From IMG/VR virus record IMGVR_UViG_3300007539_000124, positions 1 through 30,125 of that record: DNA of 30,125 nucleotides, one strand, 5' to 3'. This document shows, piece by piece, positions 9,696-17,021 of this stretch. Source of the DNA: a virus. The notes under the pieces were generated by a model. It ran no database searches, had not been told where the DNA came from, and saw only the letters and a program-made list of their open reading frames with translations. The position numbers were made by a program, and so were the translations under genes. Numbering within the stretch: position 1 is the stretch's first letter; each line of letters opens with the position of its first letter.

Positions 9696-9722
9696 GTGGT
9701 GGCCCAGCATGTGAGCCACCAC
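9696..9722 (-). terminator. Hairpin between capsid and gp11-like genes (possible T-phi analogue)
   Basis: Arms GTGGTGGC (9696-9703) and GCCACCAC (9715-9722) form a perfect 8-bp stem with an 11-base loop. The hairpin starts 10 bases past the capsid stop, exactly where T7 carries its late terminator T-phi. On the minus-strand transcript it is followed by ACCTCTACCCC, not a U run. A partial terminator, an RNase processing site or an mRNA-end stabiliser are therefore all possible. Confidence 0.4.
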
Positions 9723-9731
9723 GTGTGTCAC

Positions 9732-10748
9732 TTAGGACAGGGTGTCGTTCACACCGTCGGTCTTGATGCCGATGATACATTCTGGGCGCAACACGCCGTG
9801 GCCGACTGCCATCTTGCTGACCATCAGTACACCTTGGCGGCGGATGTCGTACTCAGACTCGGTCGACATACCGAACGAGCCAAGCTGGACAGTGCCAAGC
9901 GCTTCTGGATGCATGATCAGAGCCTGCATCGTCGACATGTCCGCGTCGTACTTGGAGCGGAAGTCGATCGAGGTAGCGCTGTGGTCAGCCTGCATGTTGT
10001 TGGTCTTGATGACCGACATACCGGCAATCTTGAACAGCGTGCCCTGGGAGAAGTCACCGTTGTTCGCGACGAAGTCACGGTTGAGGATCTTATCCTGTGC
10101 GAGCAGGCCGTAGTATACGGTCGGCGACACGTAGACGTAGCGGTCAGACTCAGGGACGTTCTTCTCGTCGAGCTTGCGCGCCGCCACGTAGATCTGGTCA
10201 ACCAGTTCTGCGAAGGTCGGGGTCGCATCCATGGTGATGGACTCAGCAACGCCTTGGTCTGCAATCGCTGAAGATGGAGCCAGCGCTTCAGCACCAGCGA
10301 CAGCAAACAGGTTGCGGTCGTAGGTCTGAGCAAGGGCGTCACCCATCTCGCGAGAGAACGAGGACCGAACATCGTAGTGGTTCATGGCTTCGTTGAAGTT
10401 GCTGATGAACGTCGACGCAAGCAGCACGTCATCAATTTGAATGATGCGCTCATCCTGCTTGATGTTCGAGCCGGTGATCTCCGTGCCGGGTACGTGGTAC
10501 GCAGCAGTCGTCTTACCGATTGCGTTGAACACTGCCGAACGACCAGACTGGATCGTGCGGATACGGGTTTTGTCGCGCAGTACGGTCTGCGCCATGAAGC
10601 GAGCTTGGACCTCGCCACTGAACACCTTGAGAAACAGCTCGTTGTTGGCTGCAAACTGGGTGGCGTTGACGGAGCTTTCATCCGCCGCAGGGCTGGAGTA
10701 GGTGCCTGCATTCTTAATACCGAGATAGCTCGGAGTAGCGTTAGCCAT
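9732..10748 (-). CDS. Major capsid protein, gp10-like
   Basis: 338 residues, near the 345 of T7 gp10A. It has the HK97-fold T7 capsid signature, with NNELFLKVFSGEVQARFM early, then RTIQSGRSAVFNAIGKTTA and an extended YHVPGTEI loop. It forms the icosahedral shell. The start is ATG 10748 with a strong AGGAGG site 5 bases upstream. It ends with TAA and shows no obvious slippery site or downstream extension for a gp10B-type product. It is preceded by a 102-bp gap, the place where T7-like phages usually have a strong promoter. It is followed by the hairpin at 9696-9722. Confidence 0.97.
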   Translation of the reverse strand: MANATPSYLGIKNAGTYSSPAADESSVNATQFAANNELFLKVFSGEVQARFMAQTVLRDKTRIRTIQSGRSAVFNAIGKTTAAYHVPGTEITGSNIKQDERIIQIDDVLLASTFISNFNEAMNHYDVRSSFSREMGDALAQTYDRNLFAVAGAEALAPSSAIADQGVAESITMDATPTFAELVDQIYVAARKLDEKNVPESDRYVYVSPTVYYGLLAQDKILNRDFVANNGDFSQGTLFKIAGMSVIKTNNMQADHSATSIDFRSKYDADMSTMQALIMHPEALGTVQLGSFGMSTESEYDIRRQGVLMVSKMAVGHGVLRPECIIGIKTDGVNDTLS

Positions 10749-10813
10749 TGTGGCCTCCTAATAGAACTACATAAGGGGGAAATGACTGTGACTCAGCTGA
10801 CCTTCTTGGTTGT

Positions 10814-10829
10814 CCGACAGGCACGTCGG
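10814..10829 (-). other. Small hairpin in the gap upstream of the capsid gene
   Basis: The 102-bp gap 10749-10850 between the lysis cassette and capsid contains CCGAC (10814-10818) and GTCGG (10825-10829), a 5-bp stem with a 6-base loop. One wobble pair (T13-G30 in local numbering) could extend it. No U run follows. The same gap holds the capsid ribosome site (AGGAGG). I expect the main late promoter for the phage polymerase to lie here, but I cannot define its consensus by eye. Confidence 0.3.
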
Positions 10830-10850
10830 GCCGTTGCGGTTAGGGTTGTC

Positions 10851-11051
10851 TCAGTTGCACCAATCTGCGCGTGCCAGGTTAGATCCGTACACCTGACGTA
10901 ACGTCTGGTCGGTATCTGCCGCACTTGCGTAGATCGGTAGCCAGGATGCGCAGACAGCTCGATCAATCTCTGAGCCATCCACGCTCGTGCAGCTCGCGAC
11001 GAAGATCGCGCTCACTGACAGTGTGAGAAAGGTGGCGAGCCGCTTGGGCAT
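10851..11051 (-). CDS. Small lipoprotein, outer-membrane spanin (Rz1-like) candidate
   Basis: 66 residues from ATG 11051, which has AAAGGG 4 bases upstream; in-frame codons further upstream look like read-through of the overlapping genes. Residues 1-21 read MPKRLATFLTLSVSAIFVASC, a signal peptide with a clear lipobox (V-A-S-C), so the mature protein should be lipidated on Cys21. The mature part is only 46 residues with two further cysteines. The gene is nested: its first 89 bases overlap, in another frame, the end of the membrane gene at 10963-11187. A membrane protein overlapped by a small lipoprotein just after an endolysin is the usual two-component spanin layout that fuses inner and outer membranes at lysis. 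It lacks the proline-rich stretch of classical Rz1, so the role is inferred from position and lipobox. Confidence 0.65.
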   Translation of the reverse strand: MPKRLATFLTLSVSAIFVASCTSVDGSEIDRAVCASWLPIYASAADTDQTLRQVYGSNLARADWCN

Positions 11052-11187
11052 TGTACCCTTTCTCCGTAAAGTGTTTTGCAAGTCGTTTGCGTTCATTGGT
11101 TCTCGCCTGCGTTGTACTGATGATATACGCGACAGCCGCCAAGCCGATCGCAACGCTGAAGACAATGCGCTTGATGTCGTCAAACAT
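10963..11187 (-). CDS. Single-pass membrane protein, inner-membrane spanin (Rz-like) candidate
   Basis: 74 residues from ATG 11187, placed one base after the endolysin TGA, with AAAGGA about 10 bases upstream. An earlier TTG at 11217 is possible but lies inside the endolysin gene. Residues 8-24 (IVFSVAIGLAAVAYIIS) form one transmembrane helix. The rest is charged and helical (QARTNERKRLAKHF, ERDLRRELHERG), as expected for a periplasmic coiled coil. It is short for an i-spanin. A class III (pin-type) holin is the main alternative, since no other holin is obvious. The lipoprotein overlapping its 3' end supports the spanin reading. Confidence 0.55.
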   Translation of the reverse strand: MFDDIKRIVFSVAIGLAAVAYIISTTQARTNERKRLAKHFTEKGYNAQAARHLSHTVSERDLRRELHERGWLRD

Positions 11188-11188
11188 C

Positions 11189-11935
11189 TCATCGGCGTCC
11201 TTTCTGCCAATCGTCAAACCGCACAGCGATCAGGTAGACCGCCACTGCAGCAACCGCTAAGCCGGCCACCCACAGGTGGTTCTCGACAAACGTAGCTGCC
11301 TGCTCCAACGGACCGATCACAGGCGCAACTGCTGTGACTGTCCCGACAACACCCAGCGCACCGGCTGCTCGAACCGTCCGACTCTCTGTGATGTCTGCAC
11401 GTGGTTTGCTTACTGGTGACGAGAACAGCTCAGCCTCACTGGCACGGCGCTTGTTGAGGCCTTCGTGCTCTTTGCCGCCGGCCTTGTTCCATCGATAGAA
11501 CTGCTCGGTTGCCAGCACACGTTGGCCACGGTTGAGAAGACGCAGCAGCGTGCTGTCCTTAAACGCACCGACACCCACGTTGTAGACAAACGACACGAGC
11601 GCATCGAACTCGTTCTGGTTCAGCTCGACGGTGACGTGCTTGTTCACTGCCTTCTCGTAGGTGCCTATCGTCGTTTCGAACATCTTGATGACGTCCGCCT
11701 GGCTGTAGACCTGGCCGACCTCCAAGCCTTTGACGTCATACGTCGTCGTCCCGAAACCCACCGTAGGGATCGGCTTCGTTGCAATCGGGTCCGCATAAAC
11801 TTTCAAGTACTTGTCTGGGATGTTGTCGTAACCGCCGGGATACCAAACGTAACCGTCTCGGGTTTGGAGCGAGGTACTCGCCTCGTAGAAGGCGATGAGC
11901 GCAAGGCCGCGCTCACTCAACCGTTTCTTCATCAT
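11189..11935 (-). CDS. Endolysin, GH24 lysozyme with C-terminal membrane segment
   Basis: 248 residues. The lysozyme domain (residues about 5-165) shows the GH24 triad: E18 (LIAFYEAS), D49 (VYADPIAT) and T58 (IPTVGFGTT). It also has NEFDALVSFVYNVGVGAF and RRASEAELF. Between E18 and D49 there are about 22 residues more than the usual E-8-D spacing. The C-terminal third has a hydrophobic patch at about 190-207 (AAGALGVVGTVTAVAPVI) and a convincing transmembrane helix near 222-240 (LWVAGLAVAAVAVYLIAV), then a basic tail. The enzyme cuts peptidoglycan at lysis. The tail would anchor it to the inner membrane. No T7-type amidase (gp3.5) was found in the replication block, so this is the only lysis enzyme in view. 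Its position between scaffold and capsid is unusual. Confidence 0.9.
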   Translation of the reverse strand: MMKKRLSERGLALIAFYEASTSLQTRDGYVWYPGGYDNIPDKYLKVYADPIATKPIPTVGFGTTTYDVKGLEVGQVYSQADVIKMFETTIGTYEKAVNKHVTVELNQNEFDALVSFVYNVGVGAFKDSTLLRLLNRGQRVLATEQFYRWNKAGGKEHEGLNKRRASEAELFSSPVSKPRADITESRTVRAAGALGVVGTVTAVAPVIGPLEQAATFVENHLWVAGLAVAAVAVYLIAVRFDDWQKGRR

Positions 11936-11941
11936 TGTCCG

Positions 11942-12733
11942 TTACCTCATGTTGCCGATTTTGCGCTCGACATCACTGCGGTATGCGTCGTCAGATTTGT
12001 ACCGAGGATCGTTGATGGCCTCGAGCATCTCTGCGGTAGATCTGAAACCCTCGGGGCCAGACCGTACGCCACCAATCGTCCGCTGTGGTTCTGTCGAGCC
12101 AACCGTGCGGTCGTAGTCAGTGGAGATCATCGCCATGGCCATGCGCGTTTGGCTGTAGTCGCCGCTGTTCAACATACCGTTCAGACGTTCAATCATGTTG
12201 TCGTCGTAGTGGTCTGCTGCCCAGTTCTGCATGGCACCGACACGATCATCGCCGCCAAATTCCTGCACGATTGCCGAGCGGTTCGATTCAGCCTCGCGAA
12301 TACGCATGTCGCGGACAGCCTCAACGGTCTCTCGTGGGATACCCGCTGCAGCCAAGGCGTCGAACGTCGCGTCGGACAACTGTCCGGTCGACATAAACTC
12401 TTGCTCTGCTGATCCAATCAGGCCGTCGACAGCGGGAGTGGGAGAAACCTCCTCGCTCTCCGACGCTTGCTCGGGTTCGGGTTCGCCACTACTGAGTTTC
12501 CGTTCAAGTTCCGCATAGCTCTTCGCCATGTCTTCTGGACTGTTGAACTTCTCCGGCAACCATGCAGGCCGCTCTGCCGCCTGTGGCTGCTCAGACGTCT
12601 GAGCGGGTTCGGATTCGACAGCTTCGTCCTTGGGCAGGTGGCCCTCTTCAACGAGCTTGTCGTAAGATTCCTGCAGCGTCGGTTCAGCGACATCGCCGTC
12701 GAGCGGCAGGGTCATTTGATCAGTGTCAGCCAT
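11942..12733 (-). CDS. Capsid assembly scaffolding protein, gp9-like
   Basis: 263 residues, acidic, and rich in Glu, Pro, Ala and Gln in the first 100 (PTLQESYDKLVEEGHLPKDE; many EP/SE repeats). Within it is PEKFNSPEDMAKSYAELERKL, the conserved motif of T7-like scaffold proteins. The C-terminal half is predicted helical and ends YKSDDAYRSDVERKIGNMR, the typical capsid-binding end of the family. It directs procapsid assembly and leaves before DNA packaging. The gene follows the portal gene by 10 bases, as in T7, but the next gene is the endolysin instead of the capsid gene. Confidence 0.9.
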   Translation of the reverse strand: MADTDQMTLPLDGDVAEPTLQESYDKLVEEGHLPKDEAVESEPAQTSEQPQAAERPAWLPEKFNSPEDMAKSYAELERKLSSGEPEPEQASESEEVSPTPAVDGLIGSAEQEFMSTGQLSDATFDALAAAGIPRETVEAVRDMRIREAESNRSAIVQEFGGDDRVGAMQNWAADHYDDNMIERLNGMLNSGDYSQTRMAMAMISTDYDRTVGSTEPQRTIGGVRSGPEGFRSTAEMLEAINDPRYKSDDAYRSDVERKIGNMR

Positions 12734-12743
12734 TAGTCTTCAC

Positions 12744-14279
12744 TCACTGTTGTTGCTGGTTAGCGTCGGCGACAGCCTTTACCGCTTGCGGAGCTGCGCT
12801 CTGTGCAATCGACGCGAGTTGCTGTTGTTGTTGAGCCTCGAGCTGGGCCTGCTGTTCCATCGCAAGCTGCTCGCGGGTTTTGACGAGACCGCCCATGTCG
12901 ATGCCGAGGCTGGCACCCGTGCGGATAATGAACTCGTCGACGTTCATGTACGTGTCGAGCACGCCAGGGCCGAGAGATCCGACGACCTGCATGAACTGCA
13001 TGAGGTTGTTGAGGTCGTTGCCTCGGCCGAGAGCGGCAGTGCCGGTCACGATGCTCGGCTTGATCACACCATCAGGCAGCGATGGCAGGCGTTTCTGTCG
13101 CTGCATACGCTCCATCAGGCGCTTGACCAGTGGCAGCTGCAGTGTCTGCGACAAGTTACTGTACAGGCCACCCAGGCTTGCCTCGAGGGCGTTGGCCAAC
13201 AGGGTCAGCTCAGTGCTCGTCACACGCTCAGCGTCACGCTGGATGCTGTCGTACAACATGAACGCCTGTGCTAGCCGCTGCTCGATCCGCTGGGCCGCAT
13301 TAGCTGCGACTGCCATGTCGGCCTGCTTCTGCACCTGCAGTGTCGAGACGTCTGCTGCATTGCCGGACTTGAAGTCGCCCGACTCAGCCTCCGCCAGATC
13401 CTGCATACGCGTCACGCCGTTCGGCTGCACCAAGAATACTACCTTGGATGCTGCAGCGCTGGCCTCGAGGATTGCTCTCGACAGTCCTTCCAGACTGATC
13501 AGGTCACCGAGGTACTCCTCGACGTAGCCCCGGCCGTAACTTTCAGCGTCGATCGTGTTCCAGCGGAGTGCGAGCATCGGGCCTTTGTCGATTGGCCAGC
13601 TGCCCTCGCTGCCGGGAATCATGACTCCGTTGTCGAGTTCTTGGTAGAGACGCCAGCGCTTGCCATCGCGGAAATACTTGGTGTAGATTTCGACATCTTC
13701 ACCATCTTTGTGGTCGGTGATGAGGGCTGCGACGTCCGGCTCTAGGGTTGCAGGACTGACGGATTCCTTGATGGTGATGTCGAGGAGGTTTCCGTCTGCG
13801 TCACGGGACACGACATAACGATCGAGTCCGTATACGCGAGTTCCGCCAGAGGCTGGCAGGTAGATCAAACAGTTGCCGCTGATGATCAGATGCTTGAGAG
13901 CTTCGAAGAGCGGGGCGCGCAGGCCCGACTGCTCAACCTCTTCCATGACTGCTCGTTCGATTGCCGACAAGCCAGCTTCGATCTCACCACGTGCGTCTGG
14001 CCGCTGGGCCAGCTCAGCTGCTTCGAAGTCGCTGAGAGTAAGACGAAAGAAGGGGGTGTTCGGGGGCAGCAGGCTGAGAAGAAGCCGAGCTGCCAAGTAG
14101 TTCACGCCACGCGCACCGATGCCCTGATACGGGGTCGGGAGCCGGGAACTGTATGTATGTCCCGCTGGGGGAACTACTGAGGGGAGGGTAAGTTTTGCAC
14201 ACTCTCGAGCGCGTTCGAGGTAGGTCTCTCGTGTCGCTGCGAGCTTCTCATAGCGTGACGCACAGGTCACGCCGTGCAT
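12744..14279 (-). CDS. Portal protein (head-tail connector), gp8-like
   Basis: 511 residues, close to T7 gp8 (536). Family features include an N-terminal helical region with RYEKLAATRETYLERARECA, then SRLPTPYQGIGARGVNYLAARLLLSLLPPNTPFFRL, and RAVMEEVEQSGLRAPLFEAL. Other features are a central stem/clip region with LDRYVVSRDADGNLLDI and a C-terminal helical barrel ending in a Gln-rich tail (EAQQQQQLASIAQSA). It forms the dodecameric vertex through which DNA enters and leaves, and it should bind the terminase encoded outside this window. The ATG overlaps the upstream stop as TAATG. Confidence 0.95.
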   Translation of the reverse strand: MHGVTCASRYEKLAATRETYLERARECAKLTLPSVVPPAGHTYSSRLPTPYQGIGARGVNYLAARLLLSLLPPNTPFFRLTLSDFEAAELAQRPDARGEIEAGLSAIERAVMEEVEQSGLRAPLFEALKHLIISGNCLIYLPASGGTRVYGLDRYVVSRDADGNLLDITIKESVSPATLEPDVAALITDHKDGEDVEIYTKYFRDGKRWRLYQELDNGVMIPGSEGSWPIDKGPMLALRWNTIDAESYGRGYVEEYLGDLISLEGLSRAILEASAAASKVVFLVQPNGVTRMQDLAEAESGDFKSGNAADVSTLQVQKQADMAVAANAAQRIEQRLAQAFMLYDSIQRDAERVTSTELTLLANALEASLGGLYSNLSQTLQLPLVKRLMERMQRQKRLPSLPDGVIKPSIVTGTAALGRGNDLNNLMQFMQVVGSLGPGVLDTYMNVDEFIIRTGASLGIDMGGLVKTREQLAMEQQAQLEAQQQQQLASIAQSAAPQAVKAVADANQQQQ

Positions 14280-14548
14280 TACTTCTGTGCGCCTGTGTTG
14301 ACGCCCATGCCACCGCCGGTATTGACGCTTGGCATGCTAACTTTTGCGTTGGATGGACGGGCGATACGGAGCGCACGTGCGCCGCCGCTTTCACTACCGT
14401 ACGGGTCTTTGAGTCGCGCCTTCTGCTTAGCCCGAGCAGCTTTTGCAGGTGCCGCTTGAGCAAGGGTTGGTGGTGTCGGTGTTGGCGCTGGAGCCTCGAC
14501 AATGATAGGCGCTGGTGGCGGGGGTGCCGGCTGGTTCCCTAGACACAT
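14279..14548 (-). CDS. Small virion-associated protein, gp7.3-like
   Basis: 89 residues just before the portal gene, the position of T7 gene 7.3. It starts M-C-L-G-N-Q, has a Pro/Ala-rich spacer (residues 7-35), a basic helical patch (KAARAKQKARLKDPYG) and a Gly/Asn-rich end (NTGGGMGVNTG). T7 gp7.3 has the same design, with a basic Ala-rich body and a C-terminal SGGGINI, and is a tail-assembly/host-range factor present in virions. AAGGA lies 7 bases before the ATG. The match rests on composition, size and position, not on clear residue identity. Confidence 0.6.
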   Translation of the reverse strand: MCLGNQPAPPPPAPIIVEAPAPTPTPPTLAQAAPAKAARAKQKARLKDPYGSESGGARALRIARPSNAKVSMPSVNTGGGMGVNTGAQK

Positions 14549-14550
14549 AG

Positions 14551-14757
14551 TCAGATCCTTAGAATGTTGTTGTTTTGTTCTTCGAAGATTGATTGAAGAT
14601 GCCTGACAACGCCCACTGCACCGACAGATAGCCAGATCTGCCGGTCAGTTTCGTCGACGTTTGGGACGCGGTCAGGGTATCGCTCGAGCAAGTACTCGAG
14701 CAATTCCTTGGTGACGATCGGTGTCGGAGCCGGCGGCTTGTCGGTTAGATCCCGCAT
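14551..14757 (-). CDS. Conserved small phage protein of unknown function
   Basis: 68 residues. After a Pro-rich start (TDKPPAPTPIV) it is helical: KELLEYLLERYPDRVPN, then LSVGAVGVVRHLQSIFEEQ. Small acidic proteins of this shape are common just upstream of the portal gene in T7-like marine phages, but I know of no proven role. Its ATG lies inside the last codons of the reductase gene (13-base overlap), and its stop is 2 bases before the gp7.3-like start, so it bridges the nucleotide-metabolism and structural blocks. Confidence 0.7.
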   Translation of the reverse strand: MRDLTDKPPAPTPIVTKELLEYLLERYPDRVPNVDETDRQIWLSVGAVGVVRHLQSIFEEQNNNILRI

Positions 14758-16409
14758 GAGCCACCAGTTCCGCTGATGTCACAAATGTCGTGGGTTTCGA
14801 CGAACGTCTCGCCCTCGAACTTCTTTGCCTCGCTGTAGGGGACGCTCGTCAATGGCTGACCACCACGCGACCCGTCGGCATACACCGTCATTCCGCGCAG
14901 TCGTGGCGCATAGCGTGCGAACAGGTCGACATAGGTATCGACACTATCCTCGTTGTTCAGCTCAGTCCCCCAAGCAGGAAGGTTAATGGTCGAGCTGATG
15001 GACTGGTCGACATAGTCTTGGATGTCAGCTTGGAACTTGACTCGGCGCTCTGGCTCAGCGGCAAGATCAAGGGCTGACTCAACAGACTCAGGCTCGACAC
15101 CGTACTTGTCGATCATCTCCTGCGCAGCACTGTCGATCACGTACTGGTATCGCCACTCAGTACCGCCAACAAGGTAGCGGCGCTTGTAGGCTGTCGCAAA
15201 GATTGGCTCGATGCCTGTTGTCGTGCCGGCCAGGATACCGATGGTGCCAGTCGGAGCGATGGCGCGTACGCCCCACGGCCTGTTGACACCGAGGTAGGCA
15301 GCAAAGCTGGTCGCTGTCGACTCACTCTCGCCTTTCCAAACGCCCAGCCACTGGTGCAGCTCGGGTGTCACTTCGTACTTGTAACCACGCTGGATCAGCC
15401 ACTCGTGGATTCCCATGAGGCCAAGGCCGAGTCTGCGCGTCTTAGCTCGTGTCTCCCACACTTTGAAGTAGGGCAAGTCTGCGCGCTCTGTTCCACAAAG
15501 TAGAAACTTGGTGGTCAGCTGCACGACATCCTTCAGTTCTTCCAAACTTTCGATCCGACTCAGGTTGACACTGCTCAGATTGCAGCAATCCGAGTCTTCG
15601 CTCGACGTCACCTCTGTGCACGCATTGCGAAGCGTCTCGTTCTCTTTGTCGTAGAAGTTGAAACTGAATCCCGGCTCACTGGTTCGCAGCGCTTGGGCCA
15701 CGTTCTTGCGGAATACAGGGCCAGGATCGCCGGTCTTGTAGTAGTCGATCAGCCACTTGGTGTCGTAGTTGACGCTGATGTTTGTCATGTCGAGTGGCGC
15801 TGGCCAGTTGAAGTCGTCCTGCTTCAGATCCCACAGTGTCTTGTCGGTGCCGGGAACGGGCATGTTCTCCCAGTCCTTCGCCACCAAGAAGTCCATGACG
15901 TCGCCGTGTGCGTGATTGAGGCTGGCATAGATGGCGCTGCGTCGTGATCCGCCTTGCATGACACGTCGGCCGATCTCGTTGATCATCGTCATCTTTGGAA
16001 TCGGGCCGCTAGCAGTTCCACCTGTGCGCTCGATCGGTGACCCGGCTGGTCGATACACGGAGTAGTCCACCCCGATACCCCCGCCCGTCATCAAACAGCT
16101 CTCGGATTTCCACGAGAGATTCGCCCAGTCCTCTCTAGAGTCTTCTTCGGCTTTCAGAAGGTAGCAGTTGTTGAAGAACTTGTTGGGTCGTCCGCCGTAG
16201 TAAATGTAACGACCACCGAACAGCACCTTCATGTTGATGGCGTACTGGGTCAGCTGCTCCTTCTCGTCAGCTGTCATCAGGTCACGGCATACATCCTCGA
16301 CGACAATCGCCACGCGGTCGGCCCATGTCTCATTAGGATCAGCGCGGTATTTCTGGTTGAAGATGTCTTCTGAGAAGGAGTTACGAAAGTAGGTGTTTGG
16401 CTTGCTCAT
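14745..16409 (-). CDS. nrdJ: Class II (adenosylcobalamin-dependent) ribonucleotide reductase
   Basis: 554 residues. It reduces ribonucleotides to deoxyribonucleotides for phage DNA synthesis. Visible motifs are GGGIGVDYSVYRP (109-121), the active-site N-x-C-x-E at N262/C264/E266, and redox-pair candidates C82 (NNCYLL) and C275 or C276 (CCNLSSVNL). The phosphate loop is APTGTIG (385-391) followed by GTTTGIEPIFA. C543 and C552 near the C-terminus fit the tail cysteines that re-reduce the active site. No small-subunit (NrdB) or activase (NrdG) gene is nearby and no glycyl-radical motif is present. Both facts, with the short length, point to the B12-dependent class. The likely electron donor is the CPWC redoxin at 17712-17942. 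Its ATG overlaps the MazG-like stop by 4 bases. Confidence 0.9.
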   Translation of the reverse strand: MSKPNTYFRNSFSEDIFNQKYRADPNETWADRVAIVVEDVCRDLMTADEKEQLTQYAINMKVLFGGRYIYYGGRPNKFFNNCYLLKAEEDSREDWANLSWKSESCLMTGGGIGVDYSVYRPAGSPIERTGGTASGPIPKMTMINEIGRRVMQGGSRRSAIYASLNHAHGDVMDFLVAKDWENMPVPGTDKTLWDLKQDDFNWPAPLDMTNISVNYDTKWLIDYYKTGDPGPVFRKNVAQALRTSEPGFSFNFYDKENETLRNACTEVTSSEDSDCCNLSSVNLSRIESLEELKDVVQLTTKFLLCGTERADLPYFKVWETRAKTRRLGLGLMGIHEWLIQRGYKYEVTPELHQWLGVWKGESESTATSFAAYLGVNRPWGVRAIAPTGTIGILAGTTTGIEPIFATAYKRRYLVGGTEWRYQYVIDSAAQEMIDKYGVEPESVESALDLAAEPERRVKFQADIQDYVDQSISSTINLPAWGTELNNEDSVDTYVDLFARYAPRLRGMTVYADGSRGGQPLTSVPYSEAKKFEGETFVETHDICDISGTGGSCGI

Positions 16410-16801
16410 GCGGCATCTCCCCGTACCAGCGGGGTCAGATCCACCGGCTTATAGTCTTTTGGTTTCGTGACTTTGCCGTTGTCCTTGTCGACGGCTCCGG
16501 TGACCTTCGTCATGTTGTTGTCGTGTACGGCAGCGTACGCATCAATGCACACGTCGGGCTTGAAGAACACGACACCTGCACCCAGCGTCACGTACAGCAG
16601 ATCACACATCTCCTTGAGGGCGTGTGCTTTGTTCTCGTTAGTCGGCTTGTGGTGCGCCTTGTGCATCGCCTCGGTCAGTTCTAGGAACTCCTCAGTAATC
16701 AGACGCAGGCGCAGGGCCACAGTGTCAGCATCGCTGAACAAGCCTTCGCCGTTGTGGATTTGCCCGGCAGCTTTTGCGAAGCCGTTGACTGTATCAAACA
16801 T
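16406..16801 (-). CDS. MazG-like nucleotide pyrophosphohydrolase
   Basis: 131 residues from ATG 16801. A GGGAGG site 9 bases upstream supports this start over the longer frame to 16825. The all-alpha NTP pyrophosphatase signature is present: EExxE at E37/E38/E41 (ITEEFLELTEA), then ExxD at E64/D67 (LKEMCDLLY), which bind Mg2+. A later segment, HDNNMTKV, followed by DNGKVTKPKDYKPVDL, is typical of the phage MazG/HisE-like group. It should hydrolyse (d)NTPs to monophosphates, adjusting pools or removing modified nucleotides. It overlaps the genes on both sides by a few bases, within the nucleotide-metabolism block. Confidence 0.85.
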   Translation of the reverse strand: MFDTVNGFAKAAGQIHNGEGLFSDADTVALRLRLITEEFLELTEAMHKAHHKPTNENKAHALKEMCDLLYVTLGAGVVFFKPDVCIDAYAAVHDNNMTKVTGAVDKDNGKVTKPKDYKPVDLTPLVRGDAA

Positions 16802-17021
16802 CAGCTGCGACCTCCCGCTCGACACGGCTAATCAGCTCCTCAAGATACCACTTGGCCTTCTCGAGATCCTGTGTCGGGTTGGTCGGATTCTTGTAGGGGA
16901 AACGCGTTACATACTTGATGATGTTGCCGGCTTCATAGCCCATATCCCAGCTGGCGATGTAGGAATAGGCACTAATGCCTTTCGTATAGTGTTTTGGGTT
17001 TATTGGATCGTCGGTGTCCAT
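16794..17021 (-). CDS. DUF3310 protein (nucleotide kinase-associated domain)
   Basis: 75 residues covering one DUF3310/SaV-like domain: INPKHYTKG at 7-15, then YIASWDMGYEAGNIIKYVTRF and LEKAKWYLEELI. The same domain occurs in T7 gp1.7, a nucleotide kinase, and in many phage proteins next to dNTP genes. On its own it may help nucleotide metabolism, but no activity is proven from sequence. GGAG lies 8 bases before the ATG. It overlaps the end of the exonuclease gene by 22 bases and the MazG-like start by 8. Confidence 0.85.
   Translation of the reverse strand: MDTDDPINPKHYTKGISAYSYIASWDMGYEAGNIIKYVTRFPYKNPTNPTQDLEKAKWYLEELISRVEREVAADV

Noticed and set aside
9732-9800. Programmed frameshift making a gp10B-like capsid extension
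   Set aside because: No slippery run was seen near the capsid stop, and the bases after it form the hairpin and gp11 leader with no useful extension frame.
10851-11210. 119-residue version of the lipoprotein
   Set aside because: The extra N-terminal part is basic and low-complexity and overlaps the membrane gene. The signal peptide with lipobox begins at the ATG at 11051, which also has a ribosome site.
11465-12412. 315-residue plus-strand reading frame
   Set aside because: It is antisense to endolysin and scaffold genes, both well supported. Its composition is typical of a shadow frame and no motif is visible.
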